Below, one piece after another: positions 10,071 through 21,618 of a DNA stretch of 64,000 nucleotides. The notes under the pieces are model-generated. The model searched no databases. It was not told the DNA's origin and saw only the letters and a program-made list of their open reading frames with translations. The DNA is from Photorhabdus noenieputensis. GTDB taxonomy: Bacteria; Pseudomonadota; Gammaproteobacteria; Enterobacterales; Enterobacteriaceae. Where the stretch lies: the NCBI RefSeq assembly GCF_018448935.1, contig NZ_RCWC01000010.1, positions 62,001 through 126,000 of the forward strand. The letters are read 5' to 3'. Position 1 is the first letter of the stretch, and the number at the start of each line of letters is the position of its first letter. The position numbers and the translations under genes are program-made.

Positions 10071-10148
10071 TCATAATTTCAAAAGAATAACCCCCGCTAT
10101 TATTACCACAATGCCAATCCACTGAATTCGGCTCAACCGCTCTCCGCG
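10071..10148 (-). pseudogene. C-terminal remnant of a DMT/EamA-type transporter
   Basis: Read on the minus strand, the last 26 codons before a TGA encode RGERLSRIQWIGIVVIIAGV followed by ILLKL. This is the typical last helix of EamA/drug-metabolite transporters (L-x-E-x-L-x-x-x-Q-W-I-G-I-x-L-I-x-x-G-V). The gene is cut off by the hairpin that starts at 10149, and no upstream part is present in frame. It is a broken end, not a functional gene. Confidence 0.55.
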
Positions 10149-10912
10149 ACTAAACAACCACCTACTAAAGTAGGTGGTTGTTTAGTTTTTGATGAACTTT
10201 TACTTTTCGATGAAACAGTAAAAGGTGTTTTTTTAAACCCTGCGGAGATGAAATAAGGGGTATCAGCATCTATCCTGATATCATTTACCATCCCCTCACC
10301 ACGATAAAAAACAAATGCATCAGCGACAAATGGATAAACTCTTTCCGATTCTGGTGATATAAAACTTTTAATATCACAAACAAAGTCCACTAAGTATTTG
10401 ACCATATTAATCCCAGAGGTCATGAAAATCTGTTGAGCCGCTCTGGCACCCGCTATGCGTAAATTGATTTCAACTAATACAGGCCCATGAGAGGTATAAA
10501 TAAATTCTACATTTATTGCGCCACCTCGTAATCCCAAAACAGTTATCCACTCTTTAATAAGCTTACAAACCATTATAAACTCAAATTCAGGCAGCTCAGC
10601 AGGATGAGATAAACCTATCATACACAGGTCATCATCAGGAAAAACAAAAATTCTATTGATACCAATTACATGCCATTCATCATAACTATAAATTAATTCC
10701 GCGCCATAAAAATTTCCTTGCAGGAACTCTTCTATCAAGAACTCCTCATTAACTTTACCGAGCATTGACATTGTGCCATTAGATGAAATTTCTGAAATCA
10801 CATAGTGGTAATCATCTAGAGATTTACAAAATAGTAGAATAAACAATGCAGCGATTATGAGATAAAAATAAGATTTTTTATTTTCATTACTTAACATCAA
10901 ATTGAAATTCAA
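10133..10912 (-). pseudogene. ATP-grasp domain fragment with chimeric ends
   Basis: This open frame of 259 codons contains the C-terminal half of an ATP-grasp ligase: EFLIEEFLQGNFYGAELI, then RGGAINVEFIY, GPVLVEINLRIAGAR and a segment typical of the lid and C-terminal part. The E-x-N metal-binding pair (VEINLR) is kept. Complete members have about 400 residues, and the pre-ATP-grasp region and glycine-rich loop are missing. The first ~25 residues form one hydrophobic helix foreign to the family, and they overlap the end of a Crp-family tail. The last ~14 residues are read through a perfect hairpin. It is most likely a decayed gene; the original ligase substrate cannot be told. Confidence 0.6.
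10149..10186. repeat. Perfect 17-bp palindromic hairpin
   Basis: ACTAAACAACCACCTAC (10149-10165) is exactly complementary to GTAGGTGGTTGTTTAGT (10170-10186) around TAAA, and a run of T follows at 10186-10190. On the plus strand it could terminate transcription. It sits exactly at the junction between the DMT remnant and the ATP-grasp fragment. It looks like a REP-type or insertion-sequence-end (IS200/IS605-like) hairpin, but that origin is inferred. Confidence 0.75.
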
Positions 10913-11063
10913 TATCTTTCTTTAAAAAATCATAATCAATAATTTCAATTCTCTTATTCTTTGATACAATTACTCCTTTTCCATTCAAACTCTTAATAAC
11001 TCTATTTAATTGCCTGACTGAAACACCTAAAACAGATATTAAATAGCAAGTTAGGATAAGCAA
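10887..11063 (-). pseudogene. C-terminal tail of a Crp/FNR-family regulator
   Basis: On the minus strand an open stretch of 58 codons encodes VLGVSVRQLNRVIKSLNGKG and continues with VIVSKNKRIEIIDYDFLKK, then stops. This is the helix-turn-helix and wing of Crp-family regulators (G-V-S-x-R-x-L-x-R-x-I-K-x-L-x-x-K-G-x-I). A TGA lies immediately upstream in frame, so the cyclic-nucleotide-binding domain is absent. It overlaps the start of the ATP-grasp fragment. Probably a gene remnant. Confidence 0.5.
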
Positions 11064-11446
11064 TCAACGTTATTTATTCGCTTTACCTCTTTCAAGCTAT
11101 ATGTAAATACAAGTAAAAAAATATATTTATATTGATTATATTTTACATACATTTTATAACCAATCTAAATACTCTCAAAAATTAGGAGATACAATCTAAC
11201 AACCGCAAAGGAAATGAAGGTAACAAAGGCAGCATCATTTGCATAATTTCTGGAGCCGTCTCGAAAAAACTGACAAAAAACGCCTTAATTTACCTTAAAA
11301 AGTGCTTCCTTGACATATTTTCCACATTTTCTCCATTTTTTAGCCTATCCTCACTGTCTAAACTAATAACATGTGATTAAACCGATATTTCAGTCGGACA
11401 TAATCAAGCAATACCCTAGCCTTGTGTTTGAGAGAATGTCGAAGAA
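11064..11446. other. Intergenic region before mdtA
   Basis: AT-rich DNA of about 380 bases with no gene I can support. The right part (11310-11400) holds the mdtA regulatory region with a TTGACA motif at 11310-11315 and a BaeR-box-like element. Confidence 0.5.
11326..11344 (+). promoter_or_regulatory. Candidate BaeR box before mdtA
   Basis: ATTTTCTCCATTTTTTAGC keeps the strongly conserved left half (TTTTCTCCAT) of the BaeR recognition element TTTTTCTCCATDATTGGC; the right half is weak. It lies about 100 bases before mdtA, whose operon encodes BaeSR itself, so autoregulation is plausible. Confidence 0.5.
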
Positions 11447-12664
11447 ATGAATCAAGAAATGAATCAAAAGAATAAACGCCGTACCCTCCTTTTCCGTGTA
11501 GCACTGGTCTCTGTTGCCATCGCTGCCGCTATATTTTTCTGGTACCAACTTAAAATCCCTCAACAACCCAGTCCATCTGATCACCCCTCTGGTTTAAGGC
11601 ATCCCCCGTTACCCCCAGTACAGGTTGCCACAGCAAAAGAGCAGGCAGTCCCTCGCTTTCTAACTGGGCTTGGCACCATTCAGGCAGCCAATACCGCCAC
11701 GGTAACCAGCCGGGTTGAAGGTCAGCTTATCGCTTTGCATTTCCAGGAAGGTCAACAAATTACACAAGGGGATTTACTGGCAGAAATTGATCCACGTCCT
11801 TTTCAAGTTCAGTTAGCACAAGCCAAAGGCCAACTTGCTAAAGATGAAGCAATATTGGCGAATGCCCGCCAAGATCTCAATCGCTACCAGAAATTGGCAA
11901 ATACTCACCTGATTTCCCAACAAGAAATGGATAATCAACGTGCACTTGTCCGCCAACACGAGGCCAGTCTGAAAGTTGATCAAGCAGCAATTGATAGCGT
12001 AAAACTTCAACTCACTTACAGTCGTATTACGGCCCCTATTTCCGGTAAAGTGGGTTTGAAACAGATCGATGTAGGGAATTTTATCTCCAGTGGCAACAAC
12101 TCTCCTATTGTGGTTATCACCCAAACCGATCCGGTAGATGTGCTATTTTCACTCCCTGAAAACGATATCAATGCTGTTTTGCAAGCTCAGAAAGCGAATC
12201 ATGACGTCGTTGTCAGTGCCTGGGATCGTAATAACCAGCAACAACTTGCCGAAGGAAAACTGTTGAGCATTGATAATCAAATTGATGCCGCTACCGGCAC
12301 AATTAAGCTGAAAGCCCGTTTTTCCAATCAAGATAGCACCTTATTCCCAAATCAGTTTGTTAATGTCCATATAAAAGTCGATACACTGGAAAACGCAGTG
12401 GTGATCCCAAATGCTGCCCTGCAAATGGGTAATGAAGGGAATTTTGTCTGGATGTTAGGCAAAGAAAATAAAGTCAGTAAACATCTGGTCACGGTCAAAT
12501 TGCAGGATACAAAACGTGTTGTTATCAGTACTGGCTTGGCAGCAGGTGATAAAGTGGTCACTGATGGCATCGATCGCCTGACAGACGGCGCTAAGGTGGA
12601 TATTGTTACCCCGATGGTAAATAAACCTCAGCCACAAAAACACGACAAAACGGAGAACTCCTGA
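11447..12664 (+). CDS. mdtA: Multidrug efflux periplasmic adaptor MdtA
   Basis: MdtA is the membrane-fusion (HlyD/AcrA-like) protein joining the MdtBC inner-membrane pump to an outer-membrane channel such as TolC. The 405-residue protein has an N-terminal membrane anchor (about residues 14-31), then the lipoyl-like half [20 protein letters not shown], a coiled-coil hairpin region and the second half with [18 protein letters not shown]. It aligns along most of its length with E. coli MdtA (415). It starts the mdtABC-baeSR operon, and its stop overlaps the mdtB start (TGATG). Confidence 0.95.
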   Translation: MNQEMNQKNKRRTLLFRVALVSVAIAAAIFFWYQLKIPQQPSPSDHPSGLRHPPLPPVQVATAKEQAVPRFLTGLGTIQAANTATVTSRVEGQLIALHFQEGQQITQGDLLAEIDPRPFQVQLAQAKGQLAKDEAILANARQDLNRYQKLANTHLISQQEMDNQRALVRQHEASLKVDQAAIDSVKLQLTYSRITAPISGKVGLKQIDVGNFISSGNNSPIVVITQTDPVDVLFSLPENDINAVLQAQKANHDVVVSAWDRNNQQQLAEGKLLSIDNQIDAATGTIKLKARFSNQDSTLFPNQFVNVHIKVDTLENAVVIPNAALQMGNEGNFVWMLGKENKVSKHLVTVKLQDTKRVVISTGLAAGDKVVTDGIDRLTDGAKVDIVTPMVNKPQPQKHDKTENS

Positions 12665-15600
12665 TGCAGGTAAGTTCCCCAACCCCAGGAGGCGGGCCAT
12701 CACGCCTGTTCATCTTGCGACCTGTTGCCACCACGCTGTTTATGGCAGCAATCTTGCTGGCAGGCATTATTGGCTATCGCATGTTGCCCGTGTCTGCGCT
12801 ACCGGAAGTGGACTACCCCACCATTCAGGTTGTCACACTCTACCCCGGCGCAAGCCCTGATGTGATGACTTCCACAGTCACCGCACCACTGGAACACCAA
12901 CTCGGGCAGATGTCCGGTCTTAAACAGATGGCATCCCAAAGTTCCGGCGGGGCTTCCGTTATCACATTGCAATTCCAATTGACTTTGCCGTTAGATGTCG
13001 CCGAACAAGAAGTACAGGCGGCCATTAATGCCGCCAGTAATTTACTGCCAAATGACCTTCCTTACCCTCCCATTTATAGTAAGGTTAACCCCGCTGATCC
13101 GCCTATTTTAATGCTGGCAGTCACCTCCGATGCAATGCCAATGACACAGATTCAAGATATGGTGGCAACCCGTATCGCTCAGAAAATCTCGCAGGTCAAC
13201 GGTGTAGGGCTGGTGACACTCGCCGGTGGTCAGCGACCAGCAGTCAGAGTGAAACTAAACGCTCAAGCGGTCGCCGCACAGGGATTGGATAGCGAAACGA
13301 TCCGTACTGCAATCAACAATGCTAACGTTAATTCCGCCAAAGGCAGCCTTGATGGTCCGACTCGCTCTGTCACGCTTTCGGCCAACGATCAAATGAAGTC
13401 AGTAAGTGATTACCGCAAACTGATCATTGCCTATAAAAATGGCTCACCGGTACGGTTACAAGATGTCGCAACCATTGAGCAAGGCGCTGAAAACACCAAA
13501 CTAGGCGCATGGTCAAATAACAAGCAAGCCATTGTGATTAATGTTCAGCGCCAGCCCGGTGCCAATGTCATTGAAACTACAGATAAAATTCGTCAGATGT
13601 TGCCGGAACTCATCAGCAGCTTGCCAAAATTTGTCGATATGAAAATCCTGACTGACCGCACGACAACCATTCGTGCTTCTGTGAAAGATGTTCAGTTTGA
13701 GCTGTTACTGGCAATTGCACTGGTTGTTATGGTGATTTACCTGTTTTTACGTAACGGTATTGCAACACTCATCCCCAGTATCGCCGTTCCTCTTTCACTG
13801 ATTGGTACATTCGCAGTGATGTATTTCTGCGGCTTTTCCGTCAATAACCTGACCCTAATGGCACTCACCATTGCTACCGGTTTTGTCGTAGACGATGCCA
13901 TTGTGGTCATTGAAAATATCTCTCGTTATATAGAACAAGGCGAGAAACCGATGGCAGCAGCATTAAAAGGTGCGGGTGAAATCGGTTTTACCATTATCTC
14001 CCTGACTTTTTCTTTGATTGCGGTGCTAATCCCGCTGCTTTTTATGGGCGATATCGTTGGCCGCCTGTTTCGTGAGTTTGCGATTACCCTGGCCGTGGCA
14101 ATTCTGATTTCAGCCATTGTCTCACTGACATTAACCCCCATGATGTGCGCTCGAATACTGAAACCGGAATCACAGATAAAACACAATCGTTTTGAACAAA
14201 CCAGTGAACGCTTTTTTGAACAAATAATTGCCGGTTATGCCGTATGGCTAAAAAGAGCACTGAACCACCCGTGGATCACATTTGGCATCGCCCTAAGTAC
14301 ATTAGCGCTCACTGCCCTGCTCTATCTGATGATTCCAAAAGGATTTTTTCCATCGCAAGATAATGGGCTGATTCAGGGAACACTAGAAGCGCCGCAATCC
14401 ATTTCTTTTACTGCAATGGTGGATAAACAACAGCAAGTCTCATCTTTATTACTACAAGACCCGGCAGTAGAAAATATCACCACCTTTGTCGGTGTTGATG
14501 GCAGTAACCCAACATTGAATAACGGGCGACTGCAAATCACACTAAAACCACTGAATCAGCGTGATGATAGAATCGTTGACATTATTCCGCGTTTGCAGGA
14601 AAAAGTTACCGCTATACCCGGCATAAAGCTCTATCTGCAACCGATGCAGGATTTAACGATTGACACTCAGGTTACCCGTACCCAATACCAATTCACTTTG
14701 CAGGCAACCTCTCTGGATGAATTAAGTATCTGGGTGCCAAAATTGTTGGCTGAACTAAAGCAGAAAGCAGAACTAGTTGATATCAGCAGTGATTGGCAAG
14801 ATCAGGGACTAATCGCTTACGTTAAAGTAGACCGAGACACTGCCAGCCGATTAGGTATCTCAATGGCCGCTATAGATAACGCACTCTACAACGCATTCGG
14901 CCAGCGGCTAATTTCAACCATTTATACCCAGGCTAATCAGTATCGGATCATCTTGGAACATGATATGACATCGACTCCAGGGCTGGCAGCATTTGACAAC
15001 ATCCGCCTGAACGGAACTGACGGCCATGTCGTACCTCTCAAGGCTATTGCGACTCTTGAACAAAAATTTGGTCCACTGGCAATCAATCATCTCGCTCAAT
15101 TTCCCTCAGCAACATTTTCTTTCAACGTTGCCAAGGATGCTTCTCTCGAACAGGCGGTCAATGCTGTTAGTGATGCGGCACAATTGATCAAAATGCCCAA
15201 AGACATTTCCACCCAATTCCAAGGAACAACACTGGCATTTGAAAGCGCACTGGGCAATACATTGTGGCTAATCGCGGCTGCCATTATCGCGATGTATATC
15301 GTGCTAGGCATACTGTATGAAAGCTTTATCCATCCGGTGACAATCCTCTCCACGTTGCCGACAGCGGGAGTGGGTGCACTATTGGCGCTGATGATGGCAG
15401 GTCACGAACTAGATGTCATCGCGATCATTGGCATTATCTTGTTGATAGGTATTGTGAAAAAAAATGCCATCATGATGATCGATTTTGCGCTGGCGGCAGA
15501 ACGTGAACAGGGATTATCACCTTACGAAGCCATTTATCAAGCCTGTTTATTGCGTTTCCGCCCGATTCTGATGACCACAATGGCAGCATTACTTGGGGCA

Positions 15601-15810
15601 CTTCCCTTGATGCTCAGCACCGGTGTAGGCGCTGAATTACGCCGGCCGCTGGGCATCTGTATGGTCGGTGGATTGATTATGAGCCAGATCCTGACGTTGT
15701 TTACTACGCCGGTGATCTATTTACTGTTTGACCGATTGGCACATTATCGCCGCAATCGTCGGTTCTCAGTCCCAGACACTTCATCTATTGACCATCAGGA
15801 GCCGCGGTGA
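12664..15810 (+). CDS. mdtB: RND multidrug efflux pump subunit MdtB
   Basis: MdtB is one of two different RND proteins that form the heterotrimeric MdtB2C proton-driven pump, exporting novobiocin, bile salts and other compounds in E. coli. The 1048-residue protein begins with the short cytosolic N-terminus and the [19 protein letters not shown] helix. It has the [13 protein letters not shown] motif in TM4 (about residue 405) and two large periplasmic loops. The N-terminus is slightly longer than in E. coli. It is coupled to mdtA and overlaps mdtC by 4 bases. Confidence 0.96.
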   Translation: MQVSSPTPGGGPSRLFILRPVATTLFMAAILLAGIIGYRMLPVSALPEVDYPTIQVVTLYPGASPDVMTSTVTAPLEHQLGQMSGLKQMASQSSGGASVITLQFQLTLPLDVAEQEVQAAINAASNLLPNDLPYPPIYSKVNPADPPILMLAVTSDAMPMTQIQDMVATRIAQKISQVNGVGLVTLAGGQRPAVRVKLNAQAVAAQGLDSETIRTAINNANVNSAKGSLDGPTRSVTLSANDQMKSVSDYRKLIIAYKNGSPVRLQDVATIEQGAENTKLGAWSNNKQAIVINVQRQPGANVIETTDKIRQMLPELISSLPKFVDMKILTDRTTTIRASVKDVQFELLLAIALVVMVIYLFLRNGIATLIPSIAVPLSLIGTFAVMYFCGFSVNNLTLMALTIATGFVVDDAIVVIENISRYIEQGEKPMAAALKGAGEIGFTIISLTFSLIAVLIPLLFMGDIVGRLFREFAITLAVAILISAIVSLTLTPMMCARILKPESQIKHNRFEQTSERFFEQIIAGYAVWLKRALNHPWITFGIALSTLALTALLYLMIPKGFFPSQDNGLIQGTLEAPQSISFTAMVDKQQQVSSLLLQDPAVENITTFVGVDGSNPTLNNGRLQITLKPLNQRDDRIVDIIPRLQEKVTAIPGIKLYLQPMQDLTIDTQVTRTQYQFTLQATSLDELSIWVPKLLAELKQKAELVDISSDWQDQGLIAYVKVDRDTASRLGISMAAIDNALYNAFGQRLISTIYTQANQYRIILEHDMTSTPGLAAFDNIRLNGTDGHVVPLKAIATLEQKFGPLAINHLAQFPSATFSFNVAKDASLEQAVNAVSDAAQLIKMPKDISTQFQGTTLAFESALGNTLWLIAAAIIAMYIVLGILYESFIHPVTILSTLPTAGVGALLALMMAGHELDVIAIIGIILLIGIVKKNAIMMIDFALAAEREQGLSPYEAIYQACLLRFRPILMTTMAALLGALPLMLSTGVGAELRRPLGICMVGGLIMSQILTLFTTPVIYLLFDRLAHYRRNRRFSVPDTSSIDHQEPR

Positions 15811-18800
15811 AATTTTTTGCCTTATTTATCCAACGTCCTGTTGCCACCACGCTATTGAGTTTAGCCATAACCCTATGCGGGGTATTAGGATTTACCTTGT
15901 TGCCGGTTTCTCCTTTACCACAAGTAGATTTTCCGGTGATCTCCGTTTACGCCTCATTACCGGGTGCCTCACCAGAGACAATGGCCTCATCTGTCGCGAC
16001 GCCACTGGAGCACGCCTTAGGTCGAATTGCTGGAGTCAATGAAATGACCTCCAGTAGTTCCCTTGGCAATACCGATATCACACTGGAATTTGACCTCAAT
16101 CGTGATATTAACAGTGCAGCCCGGGATGTGCAGGCAGCACTGAGTGCCGCTCAAAGTCTGTTGCCTTCCGGTATGCCTAGCCGACCGCAATATTACAAAG
16201 TCAACCCGTCTGACGCCCCGATTATGATCCTCACATTGACTTCTGATACCTATAATCAGGGACAACTTTATGATTTTGCTTCTACTCAACTGGCTCAGAA
16301 AATCGCCCAAGTTGAAGGCGTCAGTGAAGTCTCCGTTGGCGGCAGTTCATTACCCGCAGTCAGAGTTGAATTGAACCCTGGTGCCCTGTTTCATCAGGGA
16401 GTTTCGCTAGATGCGGTACGCAAAGCTATCAGCAATGCCAATGTTCGCCGTCCACAAGGATATATGGATTCCGATCAGCAACACTGGCAAGTTCAAACTA
16501 ACGATGAGCTAAAAACAGCCGAAAACTATCGCCCGATCATCGTTCACTACAACAATGGTTCACCGGTACGATTGCAGGATGTAGCAAATGTAAAAGATTC
16601 CGTTCAGAATGTCAGAGCTGCCGGAATGTCTGGCGGTGAACCGGCTATTTTGTTGATCATTCGCCGTGAGGCCGGCGCGAATATTATTGCCACAGTAAAC
16701 CGTATCCGTGAACAATTGCCTGCATTACGTGAATCTATTCCCGCGAGTATTCAACTTAAAGTTTCTCAAGATCGCACCCCAACTATTCGTGCTTCATTAG
16801 CAGAAGTAGAACGTGCATTGGTGATTGCTATCGGGTTAGTCATTCTGGTGGTGTTTCTGTTTTTGCGTTCTGGTCGCGCAACATTGATCCCTGCCATCGC
16901 GGTACCGGTTTCACTCATTGGCACCTTTACCGCTATGTATCTGTGCGGTTTCAGTTTGAACAATCTTTCCTTAATGGCTCTGACAGTCGCCACAGGATTT
17001 GTGGTGGATGATGCAATTGTGGTACTGGAGAATATTTCCCGCCACCTTGAAGCAGGTATAAAACCCATGCAAGCGGCACTACGAGGTGTCCGAGAAGTGG
17101 GTTTTACAGTCCTCTCGATGAGTATTTCGTTGGTAGCAGTCTTTATCCCACTTCTGCTCATGGATGGATTAGTTGGTCGGCTATTCCGTGAATTTGCCAT
17201 TACCTTAACCACCTCAATCGGTATTTCATTATTGGTTTCTCTGACGCTGACGCCGATGATGTGCGCCCATTTACTAAAATCTCAGCTTCCCAAAGCACAA
17301 AAGAAAATACGGGGATTCGGTAAAGTTTTACTGAAAATTCAACAATCTTACGGGCGCTCCCTGATGTGGGTTCTTAATCATAGCCGTTGGGTATTGTTAA
17401 TTTTGACCGGCATCATTGCCTTAAATATTTGGCTCTATATCAATATCCCCAAAACTTTCTTCCCGGAGCAAGATACCGGTCGGTTGCTAGGGTTTGTTCG
17501 GGCAGATCAAAGTATCTCTTTCCAATCCATGCGTGAAAAAATGAAAAATTTCATACAGGCAATCAATGCAGATCCTACCGTAGACAGCGTTATCGGTTTT
17601 ACCGGTGGTGGGCGGGTAAATAATGGCTTTATATTTATCTCTCTAAAACCATTAAAAGAGCGTTCAGAAAGTGCTGAACAGGTTATTTCACGCCTGAGAA
17701 TTAAACTTGCCAATGAACCGGGGGCAAATCTGTATCTCATTCCAGTACAGGATATTAGGGCTGGCGGTCGCCAAGCTAATGCTAGCTATCAATTTACATT
17801 GCTGGCAGATGACCTGAATGATCTTCGCAAATGGGAACCTGTTATCCGTAAAGCATTAGGGCAATTGCCCCAACTGACCGACGTGAATTCGGATAAAGAG
17901 GATAAAGGGGCTGAAATGGCAATAATCTATGACCGCGATACCATGTCTCGTCTGGGGATTAATGTCAGTGAAGCCAATAGTCTACTGAATAATGCTTTTG
18001 GTCAGCGACAAATATCCACCACTTATCAACCACTTAATCAATACAAGGTTGTGATGGAAGTTGCACCAGAATATACGCAAGATGTCAGCGCACTGGAAAA
18101 AATGTTTGTGATTAATAATCAAGGAAAAGCCATTCCGCTCTCCTATTTTGCCCATTGGCAACCAGCGAACGCGCCGCTAAGTGTCAATCATCAAGGGCTT
18201 TCTGCTGCTTCAACCATTGCTTTTAATGTACCGGAAGGCTATACCCTCTCTGATGCTGTCAATGCGATTGAAAAAACCATGACTGAACTCAGTGTACCCT
18301 CAACGGTTCGCGGCACTTTTGCTGGTACCGCCCAGATTTTCCAGGAAACCCAGAAATCCCAATTATTTTTGATTCTGGCCGCCATTATTACCGTCTATCT
18401 GGTGCTAGGGATATTGTATGAAAGTTATATCCATCCACTAACCATTCTCTCTACCCTGCCTTCTGCCGGCATTGGTGCCCTACTGGCATTAGAACTGTTT
18501 GACACACCATTCAGCTTGATAGCGTTAATAGGCATCATGTTATTAATTGGTATCGTGAAAAAGAACGCCATTATTATGGTGGATTTTGCTATTGAAGCTC
18601 AGCGTAACGGTAATATCCGCGCCCGTGATGCGATATTCCAAGCCAGCCTGTTACGTTTCCGTCCGATTCTGATGACCACACTGGCCGCCTTGTTTGGTGC
18701 CTTGCCACTGGTTTTGAGTAATGGCGACGGCGCGGAATTACGCCAACCGTTAGGAATAACCATTGTAGGTGGTTTGGTCATGAGCCAGCTTTTAACGCTA

Positions 18801-18893
18801 TATACCACACCCGTGGTCTATCTCTGTTTTGATCGACTAAGGGAAAAGTGGCAACAACGGCGTACCGCCAGACAAGTTATGGAGCCATCATGA
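15807..18893 (+). CDS. mdtC: RND multidrug efflux pump subunit MdtC
   Basis: This is the second RND subunit of the MdtABC pump, 1028 residues (1025 in E. coli). It opens with [18 protein letters not shown], and the TM4 motif [17 protein letters not shown] is intact, giving the proton-relay aspartates. Translation starts at GTG within GTGA overlapping the mdtB stop. The stop overlaps baeS (ATGA); no mdtD transporter gene lies between, unlike in E. coli. The strong similarity to mdtB throughout reflects the duplication that created the pair. Confidence 0.96.
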   Translation: MKFFALFIQRPVATTLLSLAITLCGVLGFTLLPVSPLPQVDFPVISVYASLPGASPETMASSVATPLEHALGRIAGVNEMTSSSSLGNTDITLEFDLNRDINSAARDVQAALSAAQSLLPSGMPSRPQYYKVNPSDAPIMILTLTSDTYNQGQLYDFASTQLAQKIAQVEGVSEVSVGGSSLPAVRVELNPGALFHQGVSLDAVRKAISNANVRRPQGYMDSDQQHWQVQTNDELKTAENYRPIIVHYNNGSPVRLQDVANVKDSVQNVRAAGMSGGEPAILLIIRREAGANIIATVNRIREQLPALRESIPASIQLKVSQDRTPTIRASLAEVERALVIAIGLVILVVFLFLRSGRATLIPAIAVPVSLIGTFTAMYLCGFSLNNLSLMALTVATGFVVDDAIVVLENISRHLEAGIKPMQAALRGVREVGFTVLSMSISLVAVFIPLLLMDGLVGRLFREFAITLTTSIGISLLVSLTLTPMMCAHLLKSQLPKAQKKIRGFGKVLLKIQQSYGRSLMWVLNHSRWVLLILTGIIALNIWLYINIPKTFFPEQDTGRLLGFVRADQSISFQSMREKMKNFIQAINADPTVDSVIGFTGGGRVNNGFIFISLKPLKERSESAEQVISRLRIKLANEPGANLYLIPVQDIRAGGRQANASYQFTLLADDLNDLRKWEPVIRKALGQLPQLTDVNSDKEDKGAEMAIIYDRDTMSRLGINVSEANSLLNNAFGQRQISTTYQPLNQYKVVMEVAPEYTQDVSALEKMFVINNQGKAIPLSYFAHWQPANAPLSVNHQGLSAASTIAFNVPEGYTLSDAVNAIEKTMTELSVPSTVRGTFAGTAQIFQETQKSQLFLILAAIITVYLVLGILYESYIHPLTILSTLPSAGIGALLALELFDTPFSLIALIGIMLLIGIVKKNAIIMVDFAIEAQRNGNIRARDAIFQASLLRFRPILMTTLAALFGALPLVLSNGDGAELRQPLGITIVGGLVMSQLLTLYTTPVVYLCFDRLREKWQQRRTARQVMEPS

Positions 18894-20278
18894 AACTAGG
18901 CATCAGTGGTAAACTGTTTATGGCCATCTTCGCCACTTGTATGCTGGTAGTCGTCACCATGCACTGGGGCGTAAGAAGCAGCTTCCAGCATGGTTTTATT
19001 GGTTATATAAAACAAAATATCCAGTTACGTACCGCTATGTTAGCCGAAGCACTGGCTGAACAATATCAACAATATGGTAGCTGGAAATTCTTAAAGAAGA
19101 ATGACCGGATAATTTTTCAAATCATTCGCACCATTGAACAAACCAGTAAAAGCTACCAAGGTCCACCACCTCGCGGATGGCGAACTCAATTTTGGGTGGT
19201 GGACAGTGACATGAAACTACTGGTTGGTCATGAAGGTAGAATCCCGGCAGAGACCTATCGCAAACCGATCCTCTATCATCATCAAGTCGTTGGCTGGGTC
19301 ATTGTCAGCACATCAGATAAAATTACCCGTCAAGCTGATATCAGTTTTGATCGCCAACAACAACTGACAAGTTGGATCATTGCCGGTTTATCTATCTTGC
19401 TGGCAATCATAGCCACACTATTATTATCCCGTGGTATGTTAAAACCCGTTAAACGTTTGGTTGAAGGAACGCATAAACTGGCAGCAGGCGATTTCAGTGC
19501 CCGAGTCACACCATCAAGTAAAGATGAAATTGGTCAGCTTTCCCACAATTTTAACCAGCTCGCCGGTACCTTGGAAAAAAACGAACAGATGCGTCGCGAT
19601 TACATGGCAGACATTTCCCATGAACTGCGCACTCCCCTTTCTATATTGCGCGGTGAATTGGAGGCATTACAGGATGGTGTGCATAAACCCACCCCAGAAA
19701 CACTCAATTCGTTATTAGCTGAAATTACCACATTGACCAAACTGGTTGATGATCTACACCAACTATCTTTATCCGATCGCGGGGCACTGGCATACCGGAA
19801 AGAACTTATCAATATCAGTGAGTTAATTCAGGCTGCTACCGCATCTTATCGTGGACGTTTCCTTGATAAGCAAATCCAAATAGATATCAAACTTCCTGAA
19901 ACCATGATGGTATTTGCTGACCCAAGCAGATTGACTCAGCTATTTCATAATTTACTGGAAAACAGTCTTCGCTATACCGCTGATAATGGAAAATTAATCG
20001 TTAAAGGTTGTTCTAACGATAACCACTTCATTATGAATTGGGAAGACAGTAAGCCCGGCCTGTCACCAGAGCAATGCCAACGGGTTTTTGAACGATTCTA
20101 CCGTAGTGAATCCTCACGAAACCGTGCCAGTGGTGGATCAGGGCTTGGGTTAGCTATTTGCTATAACATAGTTGAAGCACATAGCGGTACAATCCATGCA
20201 GAACCCTCATCTTTAGGTGGCCTGAGAATTATCGTAGAATTGCCGCTAACTAAATCCCTCGACGGCGAAACGTTATGA
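18890..20278 (+). CDS. baeS: Envelope-stress sensor histidine kinase BaeS
   Basis: BaeS senses envelope stress (indole, flavonoids, metals, spheroplasting in E. coli) and phosphorylates BaeR. From the ATG at 18890 it has 462 residues. There is an N-terminal membrane helix (about 8-26), a periplasmic sensor including [12 protein letters not shown], a second helix (about 160-182), a HAMP domain, the H-box [13 protein letters not shown], an N-box ([10 protein letters not shown]) and the ATP lid [11 protein letters not shown]. The frame is open 42 bases further upstream, but that start would lie deep in mdtC. It is translationally coupled to mdtC and baeR. Confidence 0.95.
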   Translation: MKLGISGKLFMAIFATCMLVVVTMHWGVRSSFQHGFIGYIKQNIQLRTAMLAEALAEQYQQYGSWKFLKKNDRIIFQIIRTIEQTSKSYQGPPPRGWRTQFWVVDSDMKLLVGHEGRIPAETYRKPILYHHQVVGWVIVSTSDKITRQADISFDRQQQLTSWIIAGLSILLAIIATLLLSRGMLKPVKRLVEGTHKLAAGDFSARVTPSSKDEIGQLSHNFNQLAGTLEKNEQMRRDYMADISHELRTPLSILRGELEALQDGVHKPTPETLNSLLAEITTLTKLVDDLHQLSLSDRGALAYRKELINISELIQAATASYRGRFLDKQIQIDIKLPETMMVFADPSRLTQLFHNLLENSLRYTADNGKLIVKGCSNDNHFIMNWEDSKPGLSPEQCQRVFERFYRSESSRNRASGGSGLGLAICYNIVEAHSGTIHAEPSSLGGLRIIVELPLTKSLDGETL

Positions 20279-20979
20279 GTACGGAATTTGAACAATATAC
20301 TGTTTTGATTGTTGAAGATGAGCCAAAGCTTGGTCAGTTGCTAGTTGATTACCTGCGGGCGGCTGATTACAAAACCCAATGGCTATTGCGGGGTGATGAA
20401 GCTGTCTCCCATGTCCAACAACACAATCCAGATATTATTTTGCTAGATCTGATGCTTCCAGGCTGCGATGGTATATCTATCTGTCGGGACATTCGCCGCT
20501 TCTCTGACGTACCAATTATTATGGTTACCGCCAAAACAGAAGAAATTGACCGTTTACTTGGATTGGAAATCGGGGCAGATGATTATATTTGTAAACCTTA
20601 TAGTCCGCGTGAAATTGTCGCGCGAGTTAAAACGATTCTTCGTCGCTGTTACCGACCACAAGATATTGTTAAGCAAAGCGATCTGCAAATTGACGAGGCC
20701 TGTTTTCAAGCACGTTACTGCGATAAAATATTGGATTTGACCCCAGTTGAATTCCGGTTATTAAAAACGATGGCAAGTCGCCCAGGGCAAGTATTTTCCC
20801 GCGATAAGCTACTGAATAATCTGTATGACGATCACCGAATCGTGACAGACCGTACTATTGACAGCCACATTAAAAATTTACGCCGTAAATTGGAACAATT
20901 GGACAACAGTAAAACATTCATTCGTTCTATTTATGGACTTGGTTACCGATGGGAAGCAGATATATGCCGTTTGTTATAA
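20275..20979 (+). CDS. baeR: Response regulator BaeR
   Basis: BaeR is an OmpR/PhoB-class transcription activator of mdtABC and spy-type envelope genes. The 234-residue protein has the receiver domain with [11 protein letters not shown] at the acidic pocket, the phospho-acceptor Asp in ILLDLMLPG, the conserved Lys in DDYICKPYS, and a C-terminal winged helix (about 135-230) ending [11 protein letters not shown]. It overlaps baeS by 4 bases. Together with the BaeR-box-like element before mdtA this suggests a self-activating operon. Confidence 0.95.
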   Translation: MSTEFEQYTVLIVEDEPKLGQLLVDYLRAADYKTQWLLRGDEAVSHVQQHNPDIILLDLMLPGCDGISICRDIRRFSDVPIIMVTAKTEEIDRLLGLEIGADDYICKPYSPREIVARVKTILRRCYRPQDIVKQSDLQIDEACFQARYCDKILDLTPVEFRLLKTMASRPGQVFSRDKLLNNLYDDHRIVTDRTIDSHIKNLRRKLEQLDNSKTFIRSIYGLGYRWEADICRLL

Positions 20980-21075
20980 CTGTCACACTTTAACTGAATT
21001 AAATTTCTCTCAACCTTTCACCGGTCAGAAATTCAGCTATATTAAAAATACTTACTTTAATTGGAGGAATTTCTT

Positions 21076-21420
21076 ATGGCTATAGGTCATTATGATCTTA
21101 AAAGAACAAAAAACAAGCAGTATTACTTCAATTTAAAAGCATCAAATGGTGAAGTTATCCTTACCAGTGAGATGTACACCACCAAGGCAGCAGCGAATAA
21201 AGGAATTCGTTCTGTCCAAGCAAATTCACCGGCAGAAAAAAACTTCGAAATCAGAGAAAACAAATCTGGCAAGTCCTATTTCGTGCTGAAAGCGAGAAAC
21301 TATCAAGTTATCGGCATCAGCGAATCTTTCGATAACGAAGTCGCGGTCAAAAAAGGCATTCAATCTGCGATTAAACATGGTTCTAGCGACAATGTTCGAG
21401 ATCTGACAAAGTCAGAATGA
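21076..21420 (+). CDS. yegP: YegP-family DUF1508 protein
   Basis: This 114-residue soluble protein is made of two tandem DUF1508 repeats, roughly residues 11-58 and 62-108. Each has the pattern F-x-L-K-A-x-N-x-x-V-I-x-x-S-E followed by a K-x-A-x-x-x-G-I-x-S turn. I use the ATG at 21076, which has GGAGG at 21063-21067. Position after baeR and before yegQ is as in E. coli. No enzymatic function is established; expression of this family often rises under stress. A clear terminator follows. Confidence 0.92.
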   Translation: MAIGHYDLKRTKNKQYYFNLKASNGEVILTSEMYTTKAAANKGIRSVQANSPAEKNFEIRENKSGKSYFVLKARNYQVIGISESFDNEVAVKKGIQSAIKHGSSDNVRDLTKSE

Positions 21421-21442
21421 TATTTTTTCATAATAAACCGCA

Positions 21443-21484
21443 CCTTATCAGTTGAAAGTTACTGTCAATTGATAAGGCGCTTTT
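21443..21484 (+). terminator. Terminator after yegP
   Basis: CCTTATCAGTTGA (21443-21455) pairs with TCAATTGATAAGG (21465-21477), one G-T wobble, 9-nt loop, followed by CGCTTTTC. It ends the mdtABC-baeSR-yegP unit or the yegP transcript. Confidence 0.75.
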
Positions 21485-21618
21485 CATCGATCAATAGAAC
21501 CGAACATTTCATGCTAATAAATTTGTATCCCCAACAAATTAAGCGTTAGAATCCCCCGCCTTATCCTTACTTTTTATAGTGAAAACTAATCTCAACTCAA
21601 ATCGAGAATTTTTTAACC

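Noticed and set aside
16766-17212. 148-codon minus-strand frame inside mdtC
   Set aside because: Antisense to a highly conserved RND helix block; arises from codon usage.
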